A stretch of 55,551 bases of DNA, taken from Globomyces pollinis-pini (Eukaryota > Chytridiomycota > Chytridiomycetes > Rhizophydiales > Globomycetaceae). The stretch lies in contig MU621193.1 in assembly GCA_025399215.1 (NCBI GenBank), forward strand, positions 1 to 55,551, in the 5' to 3' direction. Shown here one piece after another: positions 10,352 to 22,369 of this stretch. Below the pieces are notes generated by a model. That model was not told the origin of the DNA. It made no database searches and saw only the letters and a program-made list of their open reading frames with translations. Position numbers and translations under genes: made by a program. Each line of letters opens with the position of its first letter. The stretch's first letter is position 1.

Positions 10352-11362
10352 ATGCGTCTTCAAAGTTTACTGTTCATTGGGATTGTAAACACAAAATCTC
10401 ATAAGCACAAGAATCCCACAAATTGTAATGTAACTGAAATCAACTTGTATTCTCAAGAAATGCCTATAGTTGTACTGGTAAACTTTATATACATTGCTGA
10501 TCCTTAATAGCCGAAATCTATGTTATATAGTGCAGAGTATAATGAAATGTTGTCATGTGGAATGTTTGTATGTCTTAAATTGAAGGACTATATGTTTGAT
10601 ACGGTTGTTGTGGGAACTTGTGGGGATTGTAAAACGATGAAATTCCGTAACCGATACCTTAAATGCTAATGTTTTTTAGTCCCTACTTCATCAATGTTGG
10701 AAACGATCAGACATGTGAACCAAACAATAACAAATACCACAGACGATAGTTCTACTATACCTACTGAAACTGATGATACTGGTTTAGAACGAAGAGATCA
10801 GTCCGTTAATTCAACCAACCTTCAGTTTCAATACACTGCAAAATCATGCTCAAACTATGATCTTATCAAGAATTCCAGTATCCATAATGTTACTCTATCT
10901 CCAGACTTACAGAGTATGAAATTATCTATCGGGATATGGAATCCAAATCTTCCAGTGACAACTGATGGAGTTCCTCAGCCGATCGAAACAAGAGGTCCTT
11001 CAATACCAGTAATCACAAAAATCAGTCTACAATCATCCACCCAAAATAATATCAAAACTTCACAACCATCGTCCAGTAGGCTATCAACCATACCTACCAC
11101 ATTCGTTACAATACCAGACAATAAAATATCAAATTTCGCTATATCAACCACAACCCCAATCAACACTAATTTAACAAATTTAACTACAACTTCTATTATT
11201 ACTACTACTTTTACTACTACAGATATTGATATTTTCAATATACCAATCACGTCTTTACCCACCATTCAACCTACACATCGACCACCTGAAGGATCTGCCA
11301 CCAACAACATAATATTATCAAGTTTATATTACTGTCTTTGGTTTTGGATAGTGATAATTTAG
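10352..11362 (+). CDS. Secreted cysteine-motif protein, GPI-like tail (family copy 1)
   Basis: Three exons (33-bp introns at 10478-10510 and 10647-10679) give 314 residues. A short signal peptide (MRLQSLLFIGIV) is followed by a cysteine domain: NC-NVTEI, LSCGMFVC, then VVVGTCGDC and KSC. Next come a motif IWNPNLPVTT with TRGPSIPV, a Thr/Ser/Asn-rich stalk with many N-x-T/S sites, and a hydrophobic C-terminus (IILSSLYYCLWFWIVII) preceded by GSATNN, as in GPI-anchored proteins. The pattern C..(intron)..P..CG-x3-C..V-x2-G-x-C-x2-C..C..W-N-P..R-x-P-S is shared with the genes at 14999, 16972 and 18282. I recognise no named family; CFEM domains have eight cysteines in another spacing. Likely a cell-surface or wall protein; function unknown. 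Confidence 0.65.
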
Positions 11363-11641
11363 AATTTAGAAAGTGTATTTTTATTCCCTATTACAGCACA
11401 ACTTCAAGATGTTGCTTCTATACTAATTGGTAACTTGTGGTTGTTTTTATAATAAAAAAAGATTGTTGTATAATAAATACCCTTGGTTTTCCCATTCCAA
11501 TGGTCTTGTCCGTTTGTGTTGCTTGAGCCCATGAACGGGCCCCCACACATCTCCCACATTATGCACTGACCTACTTCACGAGCAAACATGCTTTTCATTA
11601 CAAGTCAATAAAACTCAATACAAGGTTCAATGACTAACGTT

Positions 11642-14256
<2,615 letters not shown>

Positions 14257-14998
14257 CAAGAAATTAGGAAAGAAAAATGCAAGATTACGAGAGATAATGA
14301 TAGAGGAATTGTGTGGCTTGTTCCGATCATCTCAAGATGAAGGGAGACTTCAGTTGATTTAGTTGAATTGAAGGAAGGATTTCAGAGTATTTAATACTCA
14401 GTATTGTATAGTTATAGTGGATGTATTAGAATAGGGGAAATTGTTGGTTGTGGTTTGTGCTTTGCATCAACCCCCACATTTCATGATACGTGATCATTTC
14501 AACATTTCATTTAACAGTAAATGAATTTCTTAGTAATTATGAAAGAAATCAAAGAGTAAGAAGCTAAAACGTTCACTTTCTGATTTGATAGTTCCTTCTG
14601 GATTTGATAGACACGCTGAGTAAGAATATGCAGTAACAGCGTAACTTGAGGTATTAAACGCAAGCAATTTTACGAAGGAAGGGCAGTTAGCAAGGACTCA
14701 CCAATAGAATTATGAGACATTCAGATAAAAGCGTCGAGGTAACACAATGGGCCATTTGAAACCAAGAGTTGAAAAGAACGATTCATTGAACAGAAAATAG
14801 AATGAGAGAAACGAGAAGAAGAAGCAGAAGCATCACGAACAGTAGCAAGCAGAGTTCGATGGAAACAAGCAGTTCCCTGACCATCAAATAATCCGCAGTT
14901 ACCTGTTCTTCACCGTTGGCGTATCGAGCACTACCCTAATAATGGTATCACCAGGTGCCTTCATTTTAATTCATTCAATTCTGCATTTACCTTAAAGA
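14257..14998. other. 742-bp divergent intergenic region between ARG5,6 and secreted-family copy 2
   Basis: It holds the promoters of both genes. A purine-rich stretch (about 14805-14850) translates on the minus strand into a Leu-rich hydrophobic segment, discussed among the rejected items. No tRNA-like B box or other RNA gene was seen. Confidence 0.4.
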
Positions 14999-16585
14999 AT
15001 GCTTGATTTCTTGTGGTTTACTCTGCTGTTGAACCCAGTGCTTTCTGAAGACATTGCAACTAACACTACAACTGTCTCTTCGACCACAATTACTGTTTCT
15101 TATACTACTACCCTACAATCAATTGCTTCACTATCGTTACCTTCAGAAACTAGCTATTTATCAACTACTTCAATGTCTGCAATTGTCTCAACAGGCGATT
15201 GGCCCACAACTACAACTGACTATATTCCTACTACTACAACTGACTATATTCCTACTACTACAACTGACGATATTCCTACTACTACAACTGACGATAACCC
15301 TACAACTACCGAACTGGATATAGAACCTACTGGAACTGACACTGACATTATTGATGATACAGTTACAGAAGACGACTTGCAACCAACTTCTTACGTTGTT
15401 CCAAAACACAAACAATGCACTATACCAGAAATTGAATCCTTTTACCCTGAACGCTCAGTAATTTATTTTGTAAGATATTTGTTTGTTTATTCTTCCTAGT
15501 CACCCACATACCAGGATGATATACCAATTAGCTGTGGTTTGCAGTTGTGTTTGAGATATTCACCAAATATGGTTCATAAATCAGATGCATTTACCCCTGA
15601 TGGAGGGGACATAGATCCGGAAACGCAACCTCCTGAAAATATCGGGACTAGTGAGAACACGAATATTCATAATAATGGACATGTAAATGATGGAGACCAA
15701 ATTCCTGGAGGCGGGGATGACAGCCCTGATGGAAATCCGGATGGGGACGTACTACCAGACGACAGTGGTGATTTAAGTCCAAATGATGGGAAGGAGGAAG
15801 GGGCTGATGGTTCCATTGCTATTGACGTTGTTTTGATAGGGGAATGTATCAACAATTGCACTGAAAACCAGCTTAGTAAAATATTCTTACTCACATGTAG
15901 TTCCCAACCAGAAAGATTTTGAGTTGCTTCAAAAAGTTTTGGGATTAAACTCGGATAAGGAAGCAATGAGTTTCTACTTGACTCGTAGTAAATGTGATGG
16001 GACATCTATGAAAGGTATAATGGAACAGAGACAGATCTTTTTCAACGCGAATGCAACAATAAATCGTGTTGGAGTTACACCTTGGAATCCGACTGTGAAC
16101 CCAAATCCTTCACCGGACAATAGTCGTGCTGTTGATTCAAGAAGTCCTTCTAATGCCGTTGTCTCAAACATTTCAGGCAATACCGATTCTAGTACTCAAT
16201 CAATAACTAAAGTTAGATACAAATCCGAAACAAGGAACAGACGATATTTCGAATATAGATGCACAGAATCCAGTCGAACCTGTAAGTAGCAGTGTGGGTA
16301 CCAATAGTAATAATGTGAATCCACCCATGAATATGATCAGTGTGGGGCCAAATGGTACATCTTCCATCTCGGTGTCCCCAATTATATCATCTCAGACCCC
16401 ATCGAGTACAGTTTCTATTGGTAACCCCACTGTTAACACTTCAACGGGCTCAACTCCGCCAAGTCCCACGACACAGAAACCACAAGGTAATACTCACGAC
16501 ATTTTAATAAGTAGGGAGTGCTAGCAGGAATATGCACTTGGAACATGCTTGGTGTCTTTCACTATTTACATTATTATTAATTTAA
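14999..16585 (+). CDS. Secreted cysteine-motif protein with Thr-rich repeats (family copy 2)
   Basis: Five exons (introns of 30, 25, 55 and 28 bp) give 482 residues. Signal peptide MLDFLWFTLLLNPVLSE is followed by a Thr/Ser-rich region with four 8-residue repeats (TTTTDYIP, TTTTDYIP, TTTTDDIP, TTTTDDNP). Then comes the family domain: QCTIPEIES, SPTYQDDIPISCGLQLC, a unique acidic Gly/Asp/Pro insertion of about 75 residues, VVLIGECINNC, SKCDG and the PWNP motif. The tail GSASRN plus LEHAWCLSLFTLLLI resembles a GPI signal. The 55-bp intron (16212-16266) is the least certain join; the alternative is a one-base frameshift there. The last intron (28 bp) is needed to reach the hydrophobic tail. The first intron position and phase match copies 1, 3 and 4. 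Confidence 0.6.
15205..15301 (+). repeat. 24-bp coding tandem repeat, four copies
   Basis: Units such as ACTACAACTGACTATATTCC repeat with a 24-bp period and encode TTTTD(Y/D)(I/N)P in the O-glycosylation-prone N-terminal stalk of secreted-family copy 2. Copies 1-2 and 3-4 differ by one or two substitutions, suggesting recent slippage or unequal exchange. Confidence 0.85.
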
Positions 16586-16971
16586 AGACAGTTTTAATAA
16601 ACTTCATTGTAATCCTTAATAGTAGTACTTCAATTTATAATGGTAGCATTCTTATTGATGGTTTTTGGAATCTTTCTACAAGTTTTCGTAAGTTCATCAA
16701 TCTGGATAATTCTCCGAATAAAACGGGCAGTTTCAAATCTGACAGAGTCGTTTCACCATGGACGAATTCTAAATATATTTACAGAATCAGGTTCATGGTG
16801 GATGACTTTATGGCCGATGACTTAATGGACACTCGAGTCAGTGTCTAAAGAGGGGATGATCAAAGCCCAAAGGTAGTTTGGTTGATTTGACGCCCCAACA
16901 CCAGTCCCATGAAATGGATACCGACCGAAAGGGTCGGTTTAAAAAAGAAAATACTTCTATTTAGAAAATTG
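16586..16971. other. 386-bp gap between family copies 2 and 3, with a 5' hairpin
   Basis: It contains AT-rich sequence and a 7-bp hairpin (ACCGACC at 16920-16926 with GGTCGGT at 16932-16938, loop GAAAG) about 34 bp before the preferred start of copy 3. A 61-residue hydrophobic frame at 16640-16825 has no support. An in-frame ATG at 16909 would place the hairpin inside the coding region. Confidence 0.45.
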
Positions 16972-17980
16972 ATGCTGTTTAGTTTTACAACAATAATATC
17001 CACCATAAATGCTTTAGTGACAACTAATAATACAATTGTGTCAAATAGTACGACCAGTAGTGGTGTAACAAACCAAACTGTCAGTGTAAAACCTACCGAT
17101 GGACAATGCTTTGATACAAACTATGTTAAAGAGACTTTTGAACAATCCTCAGTATTCTATTTGGTACCAGTCAAATTTTCTAATTTGTAGACACCCAATA
17201 TGCAGAGTAATTATGAATTGGAATGTGGATTAGGTTACTGCTTCAATTTCACACAGTCTATCAACGCTGTTTATATGGGAACTTGCAGCAATTGTACCAG
17301 TATTCAATTTTGTAAACTGCTTTGTATACTTATTTTTAGTTCCAAATAATCAGACACGCCCTGTGCTTGAATTGTATCCTACATTCTTTGGATTCTTCCA
17401 TCAAACTTGTGATGAAATGATGAATCGAGACTTTGGATCTTTCATTCAAATAAGCAGTCATTCACCAGCAATTGTAGAGAATTTGGTTATTCAAAAGTTT
17501 AGTCCATGGACTCCTGATATCAGCCCATCTAATGGACCTGATATTGTTAACCCAATCGATACTAGAACACCTTCAGATCCGGATGTCAAACCTATTTCAT
17601 TTAATCCATCAGGTGCAGACGAGCCTGATAATTCCCGAAGTGCAGGCATTGATCAAACTGTACCAGTACCAAGTGGTGAACAGATTACATCTGTAGGGAG
17701 TAATGGGCAAAGCGGTCCCATATCAAATAATGACCCAACAATAGCTATGAATCAACAAGCTCAAACATCACAGGATGCTGCTAGCGCGTCAGGAAACCCT
17801 ATACCAGTTGATAATCAAAGCACAGCTTCAAGCGATGCCGTTTCTTCCGGCATTACACTTCCAGCAAACAACGGCGTAAATTCTACCAATCAAGCAGCGG
17901 CCGTCTCAAACAATTCAGGCACTGCATGCCAAATGTCATTAATACTGCTCTGCTGTCATTTATTCTATATTATATTATGA
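16972..17980 (+). CDS. Secreted cysteine-motif protein, GPI-like tail (family copy 3)
   Basis: Three exons (introns of 27 and 28 bp) give 317 residues from ATG 16972. That start yields a clean signal peptide, MLFSFTTIISTINA; an upstream in-frame ATG at 16909 would add 21 basic residues and spoil it. The domain reads QCFDTNYVKE, SSVFYL-TPNMQSNYELECGLG-YC, NAVYMGTCSNC and QTCDEMM, followed by SPWTPDISPSNGPD with DTRTPSDPDV. The rest is Ser/Asn/Gln/Pro-rich and ends with SGTACQMSLILLCCHLFYIIL, a GPI-like hydrophobic tail. Both introns fall at the same places as in copies 1 and 4. It lies in tandem with copies 2 and 4. Confidence 0.65.
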
Positions 17981-18281
17981 AAAGATGTAGACTAATGCAT
18001 TTTAGCCCTACCAAGTATATAATCCTTAGAGGATATTCTCCTAATATAAATTCAAATATTGATAACATGAATCTTCTACTATTGAATAAAACCATAAATT
18101 TCTATTCTCACCAAGCATCGTTGGTACCCATAATCGCAAAGTAAAACAAACCAATTGGTACTTACCGTTTACAAACCATGCGTTCTATTCGCTCGGGAAC
18201 TTGCCAAATAATCGAATCTGTATTGGGTTTCACTTGCAAAATTCATATTGAAATCTTTTGTTCATAAACAATTTAGATTCC
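17981..18281. other. 301-bp gap between family copies 3 and 4
   Basis: AT-rich, presumably the 3' end of copy 3 and the promoter of copy 4. A 72-codon open frame across 17926-18144 overlaps the end of copy 3 and has no recognisable content. Confidence 0.4.
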
Positions 18282-19364
18282 ATGTTGGTGTTAAAAGTAC
18301 TGGTGTTGATCACTGGTTATGCAATTCCAGTCAATGGGAATGAAATCAATTTAAATAGACCAATAGAGGGTAATATCCTTTGCTTCATATTCATTACATA
18401 GCCTCTTCAAACTGTTCAGTTCAATGCACAGAAGTCCAAATCACTACTCTGTTTAAATTGAAATCACTCATTTTTCTGGTAAGTTACTGTTTATGTAATA
18501 ACAACCTTAGCCGGTCGAAAAGTGTTCAAACTTCACTTGTGGTGATTCATTTTGTTTTTCGCAGTATGGAAACTACATTGATGTAGCATATGGAGGAGTG
18601 TGTAGAAACTGTACAACGTCTGAATTATGTACATTTTAAATTCTTTCTTACTTTAGTTGTACGGGATATGGATATAGAACCTTTAAGAAAACCGGAGGTT
18701 GTGGATGGTGCTGATTTCGGTCTAGATTTGGTTGATCCAATTTACACAGCACAGAACTGTACATCTGTGTATTTTAAAAATAAGAAATATGTTAATTGGA
18801 GGAATGAGAGCACACAAATCAAATTCGGATTTCCTGTGGGAAGTTGGAATCCAGCAATCTCTACCGATTCCACCAAGTCGGGATTGTTGCCTGCCATTCC
18901 CAATAGAGATCCTTCAGGACCAGTCATCGTAAACATTCCTCCTCAACAAAACGGAGATGAAAGCAAAAACCTACCCAATCAAAACGACATTTCAAATATT
19001 CCAGCAGCCAATAATATTAACCCAATACCACAGGACTTATCAAAAAACAATAACCCGTCAGCTTCTTCAACATCATCATTAGGACTAACAAGCTCAGAAG
19101 CGCAGTCAGGGACTTCTGACTCCAGCATTCTTCACATTGGAAGTGACACAGTTGAGTCTATGACAACAACCATAACACCAGAGACCACAACTACAGTATT
19201 AGGTCCTTCTACTTCATGTACTCTACATAATCACAATTATAACATTATTGAAGAACAGATGTCCCACTCCCAAAATGGTTTGTGTAATATTAAACTGATT
19301 TCTAGTTGTCCACTCGAGGTTCTTTTGGTTTGTCAGCTTGGCGGTTGTTATCTACAGCTGGTAG
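18282..19364 (+). CDS. Secreted cysteine-motif protein, GPI-like tail (family copy 4)
   Basis: Five exons (introns of 32, 32, 28 and 28 bp) give 320 residues. Signal peptide MLVLKVLVLITGYAIPVNG is followed by SNCSVQCTEVQITTL, then P-VEKCSNFTCGDSFC, IDVAYGGVCRNC, QNCTSVYFKN and GSWNPAISTD with NRDPSGPVI. A Ser/Asn/Pro-rich stalk and a Thr-rich run (MTTTITPETTTTV) precede the tail. Splicing of the last 28-bp intron replaces a hydrophilic Cys-containing reading by VVHSRFFWFVSLAVVIYSW, a hydrophobic end like the other three copies. This is good internal support for the family model. An additional intron after residue 30 is absent from the others. Confidence 0.62.
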
Positions 19365-19594
19365 ATCCTTGTACCAACTAATATAAATTAAATACATCAT
19401 ACAGGCATTTCATTAGGTTGGATACTACACTCAAGTTAATTCTTTTTAGCGGGTGAGATTGTGATATATGAGCACGTATGATAACATACACGTAAACCAG
19501 GTCTATGATACCTCATAAGGGCTATTGTGGCCTCATCAACACTTTCGTTAGACCAATGGACTGACGATGTCAATTTTCTTTCTTTTTTAATTCA

Positions 19595-20218
19595 ATGATT
19601 TACTTGAACACCTTTCGTCATTACACTAACCTTGGTCTAAATTATATCCATCGGGTTAAATTCACCGTAGGAAGAGGCATCCCAAGTCCAAAATATACCA
19701 AAGATACCTTAATATATCAAAGTCAGGATAGTATCACTGTGAAGGCCATTTACTTTGCACTTGGAACTCAAACGATATTCTGGATATCTCTTGTAGAGAT
19801 GATTTATAATGATCCTAACATTGAACCATCAACGTTTGGTAAAAAAAGAATTTGGGAGTATAAAACAGCAATTGCATGTAGTGTTTTTGCATTACTGTTC
19901 CCTATCTCAATGTATTCAGCTGGTAAAAAACGAGTTAAACAAATCAAAGTTTGTAAAGGTGGACAAGTAGTCAGACTTCAAAACTACTTACCATTTAATG
20001 GTACTCATTATTACGATTTGAATTCTTTACATACAGAAAAATCAATTTCATATTTTAAAGGTAATCTCATTCCGATTTAACAATTCAAAGATCGATCCAG
20101 CCAAAATTTGATGGAGTTGTACTTTGGTAATCAATCCACTTTTTATCTGGATATGGGGGGCAATTTTACTAGCGATTTAGAATGGGATAGTTTGTTTTTT
20201 AGAAAGAAAAGAACTTGA
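19595..20218 (+). CDS. TMEM223: TMEM223-like mitochondrial membrane protein
   Basis: Two exons with a 30-bp intron give 197 residues, similar to animal TMEM223 (about 200). It has two transmembrane segments (AIYFALGTQTIFWISLVEMI and AIACSVFALLFPISMYSAG) followed by the conserved basic stretch RVKQIKVCKGGQVVRLQNYLPF. The domain ends with a C-terminal GNQSTFYLDMGGNFTSDLEW segment. The basic N-terminus (HYTNLGLNYIHRVKFTVGRG) fits mitochondrial import. Human TMEM223 is reported to support COX1 translation in the inner membrane; transfer of that function is inference. Placed just after the secreted-family cluster, on the same strand. Confidence 0.7.
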
Positions 20219-20299
20219 TAAAATATATACTACAATCTATTTGGTTTCATTGCCTGAGTGACGGTGATGGTTTTCGAATCCAGTGGAAAGTTTTCCAAA

Positions 20300-21184
20300 A
20301 TGCCAATGAATCCAATCTTTTTTCAAATGATTCTAGGAACGTATGATCAATCAAGCTCATTGTATAAGTTGCGGAATAATAAGGATTGCTTACAGTTGAT
20401 CTTTGATAGACTGAATGACTGTTGGAAACTGTTCATCAATACCAACTCTACCGGATTACTGTTATTTCCATCAAATAAATTGAGGTTCCCAGAACCTCTA
20501 AAAGATGAAGATGGCAACCCTAAATCTGTTTATATCAATATGATGCCGTTCGTATTTGATTATGAAGGTTATAAAGAACTTGGTCCAGAAGTATCTCGAT
20601 ATAAGGATATGATCCAAGAATGTTTATGGAGTCATGCTACTGGCTATGGTGAAGTATGTTATCTAACCATACATGAATCTTATGTGGAACCAGAAGAATC
20701 ACATCGTCGAGGTGGATTACACACTGAATCGCCTGGTAAATTTAGAATGGGAAAGGGTGAACATGAATCTATTGATCATTTCATGTGGGGTCGAGGGTTT
20801 ATTGAAGGAAACAAATTATCTGGTGGTATATATATGGCTTCAAACATAAGTGATTCATGTCGGGTTTGGGATGCACAAATTCAAGAGGTTGATTCACAAT
20901 CAGCCATAGGGAAACTCGGAAATATTGAACATCTGCGTGGCCTCTTGGGACCAGATTATATTTCAGTTCCCGCAAACACACTTCTTTGGATTACAGATAT
21001 GACACCACATGAATCCGTACCACTGAAAGAGCGAACCTTTCGACAATACTTTAGATTAGTGACGAACGAGATCTCTGGATGGTTTGAAGAACATTCTACA
21101 CCAAATCCGATGGGTATCAAACCAAACGCCCCAATTATTAAAGGCAATAAGTTTGAGATGGTGAATCTAAACGAATCCGTCTAG
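20300..21184 (+). CDS. Putative Fe(II)/2-oxoglutarate-oxygenase-like protein, tandem copy 1
   Basis: An intronless frame of 294 residues, started at ATG 20300 (MPMNPIFFQM) because the paralogue at 21418 starts at the same alignment point (MPINQYFFQI). An earlier in-frame ATG exists at 20267. Conserved blocks are LGTYDQSSSLY, VCYLTIHESYVEPEESHRR, GGLHTESPGKF, GGIYMASNISD-SCRVW, WITDMTPHESVPLKER and SGWFEEHSTPNP. The order H141-x-E143, then H237, then R245/R248 fits the His-x-Asp/Glu...His...Arg facial triad and 2OG anchor of double-stranded beta-helix oxygenases. That is inference; I do not recognise the family. No signal peptide or membrane segment. Substrate unknown. Confidence 0.6.
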   Translation: MPMNPIFFQMILGTYDQSSSLYKLRNNKDCLQLIFDRLNDCWKLFINTNSTGLLLFPSNKLRFPEPLKDEDGNPKSVYINMMPFVFDYEGYKELGPEVSRYKDMIQECLWSHATGYGEVCYLTIHESYVEPEESHRRGGLHTESPGKFRMGKGEHESIDHFMWGRGFIEGNKLSGGIYMASNISDSCRVWDAQIQEVDSQSAIGKLGNIEHLRGLLGPDYISVPANTLLWITDMTPHESVPLKERTFRQYFRLVTNEISGWFEEHSTPNPMGIKPNAPIIKGNKFEMVNLNESV

Positions 21185-21417
21185 TGTAGTTTGTTCGGAT
21201 GAGCTAGTCTATAATATACTTGGTACTTTTTATCATTTAATTACAATGTTCAGGACAATTGTTCTTTTCTTCTGCTATGGAGGAATTCGTGAATGATTTC
21301 TATTTGATGGTCCAATCAGCTCAAACATTTGTTTTCGAACCGTGTTTTGTAATATGACTCAGTAATTAAGGCTGTGTGACTTCAATTTAAAACTGTTTTG
21401 GAAAGTATCCAAAATTT

Positions 21418-22293
21418 ATGCCCATAAATCAGTATTTTTTTCAAATTATTCTTGGGACGTATGACCGATCGAGTGCCCTGTACTTGTTGCGCAATGATAA
21501 AGATTGTCTACAGTTAATACTCAATGAAGTGGCAAAGTGTTGGAAATTACACATAGATACAAGTAAAGAGAGTATGCATATATTTGATAAAGCCATCCGA
21601 TTTCCCGAGCCTCTAACAGACATTAATGGGGAGTTTAAAACTGTGAATGTGAATTTGATGCCATTTGTGTTTACTTACGACGTTACTGAAATGGACTTAC
21701 CACCAGAACTAATTCGATATAGTGATTTGATTAAAGAATGTACAATGATACTTGATTCTAGTTATGAAGAAATCTGTTATCTTACTGTGCATGAGTCATA
21801 TGTAGAACCAGAAAAATCTCAACGGCGGTCTGGGCTACATACGGAATCTCCAGGACAATTTAGGATAGGGGGAGGTGAAATAAGCACCTTTAGATGGGGT
21901 TGTGGGGTTGCGAGTAATGCAAAGACATTCGAGGGTGGTATTATAATGGCATCAAATGTATCCAATACATGTCATGTTTGGAATGCGCAAATCCAAGAGA
22001 TAAACTCAACATCAGTTATTGGTGACTTGGGAGATATTGAACATCTTCGTTCAGTATTAGGACCATACATATCGGTTCCTGCAAATAGATTGGTTTGGAT
22101 AACTGATTTAACCCCTCATGAATCCGTTCCATTAAAAGAGCGTGCTTTTAGACAATATTTCAGGATTGTCACAAAGATGGATGGATGGTATGAAGAGCAC
22201 TCTACACCTAATCCATTGGGTATTAAGCCCGATACACAAATTATCAAAGGGAACAAATTTTTGAAAGGAGATACAAAATTCAATATGTGTTAA
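21418..22293 (+). CDS. Putative Fe(II)/2-oxoglutarate-oxygenase-like protein, tandem copy 2
   Basis: An intronless frame of 291 residues, a close paralogue of the gene 233 bp upstream (clearly more than half of the positions identical by eye). The candidate metal ligands H141-x-E143 and H234 and the Arg residues R242/R245 are kept at equivalent places, as are CYLTVHESYVEPEKSQRRSG, GGIIMASNVSNTCHVWNAQI and WYEEHSTPNPLGIK. Variation is concentrated at residues 45-60, 88-115 and 150-172, compatible with a shared catalytic core and divergent substrate loops. A short similar segment (GTTTTGGAAAGTATCC-like) precedes both ATGs, suggesting the duplication included the proximal promoter. It ends 77 bp from the convergent HAT1 gene. 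Confidence 0.6.
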   Translation: MPINQYFFQIILGTYDRSSALYLLRNDKDCLQLILNEVAKCWKLHIDTSKESMHIFDKAIRFPEPLTDINGEFKTVNVNLMPFVFTYDVTEMDLPPELIRYSDLIKECTMILDSSYEEICYLTVHESYVEPEKSQRRSGLHTESPGQFRIGGGEISTFRWGCGVASNAKTFEGGIIMASNVSNTCHVWNAQIQEINSTSVIGDLGDIEHLRSVLGPYISVPANRLVWITDLTPHESVPLKERAFRQYFRIVTKMDGWYEEHSTPNPLGIKPDTQIIKGNKFLKGDTKFNMC

Positions 22294-22369
22294 ATCTGTG
22301 TGATTGTGCATCTCATCTTTAATATTTCAACGTGAATAAAAATGATTTTATGTATAATTCATTTCAAAT

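Noticed and set aside
10215..10400. Minus-strand coiled-coil-like stretch (NDSKNQILAEELQSNTDQLS) with GTAAGC and GTAAGT donors nearby.
   Set aside because: A full gene would overlap exon 1 of secreted-family copy 1 and needs two or three unsupported mini-introns; left as an open question.
11404..11598. Minus-strand frame and GC-rich stretch GGGGGCCCGTTCATGGG that looked tRNA-like.
   Set aside because: No matching acceptor stem, no A/B box pair; only a short open frame.
14781..14963. Minus-strand frame with a 26-bp GT...AG intron encoding a Leu-rich hydrophobic peptide of about 50 residues.
   Set aside because: The Leu run simply mirrors a GAAGAAGCAGAAG purine tract, there is no homology, and a chance intron of this size is easy to find in AT-rich DNA.
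16640..16825. Plus-strand 61-residue hydrophobic frame between family copies 2 and 3.
   Set aside because: Ordinary AT-rich open frame, no signal or homology to the family, no splice support.
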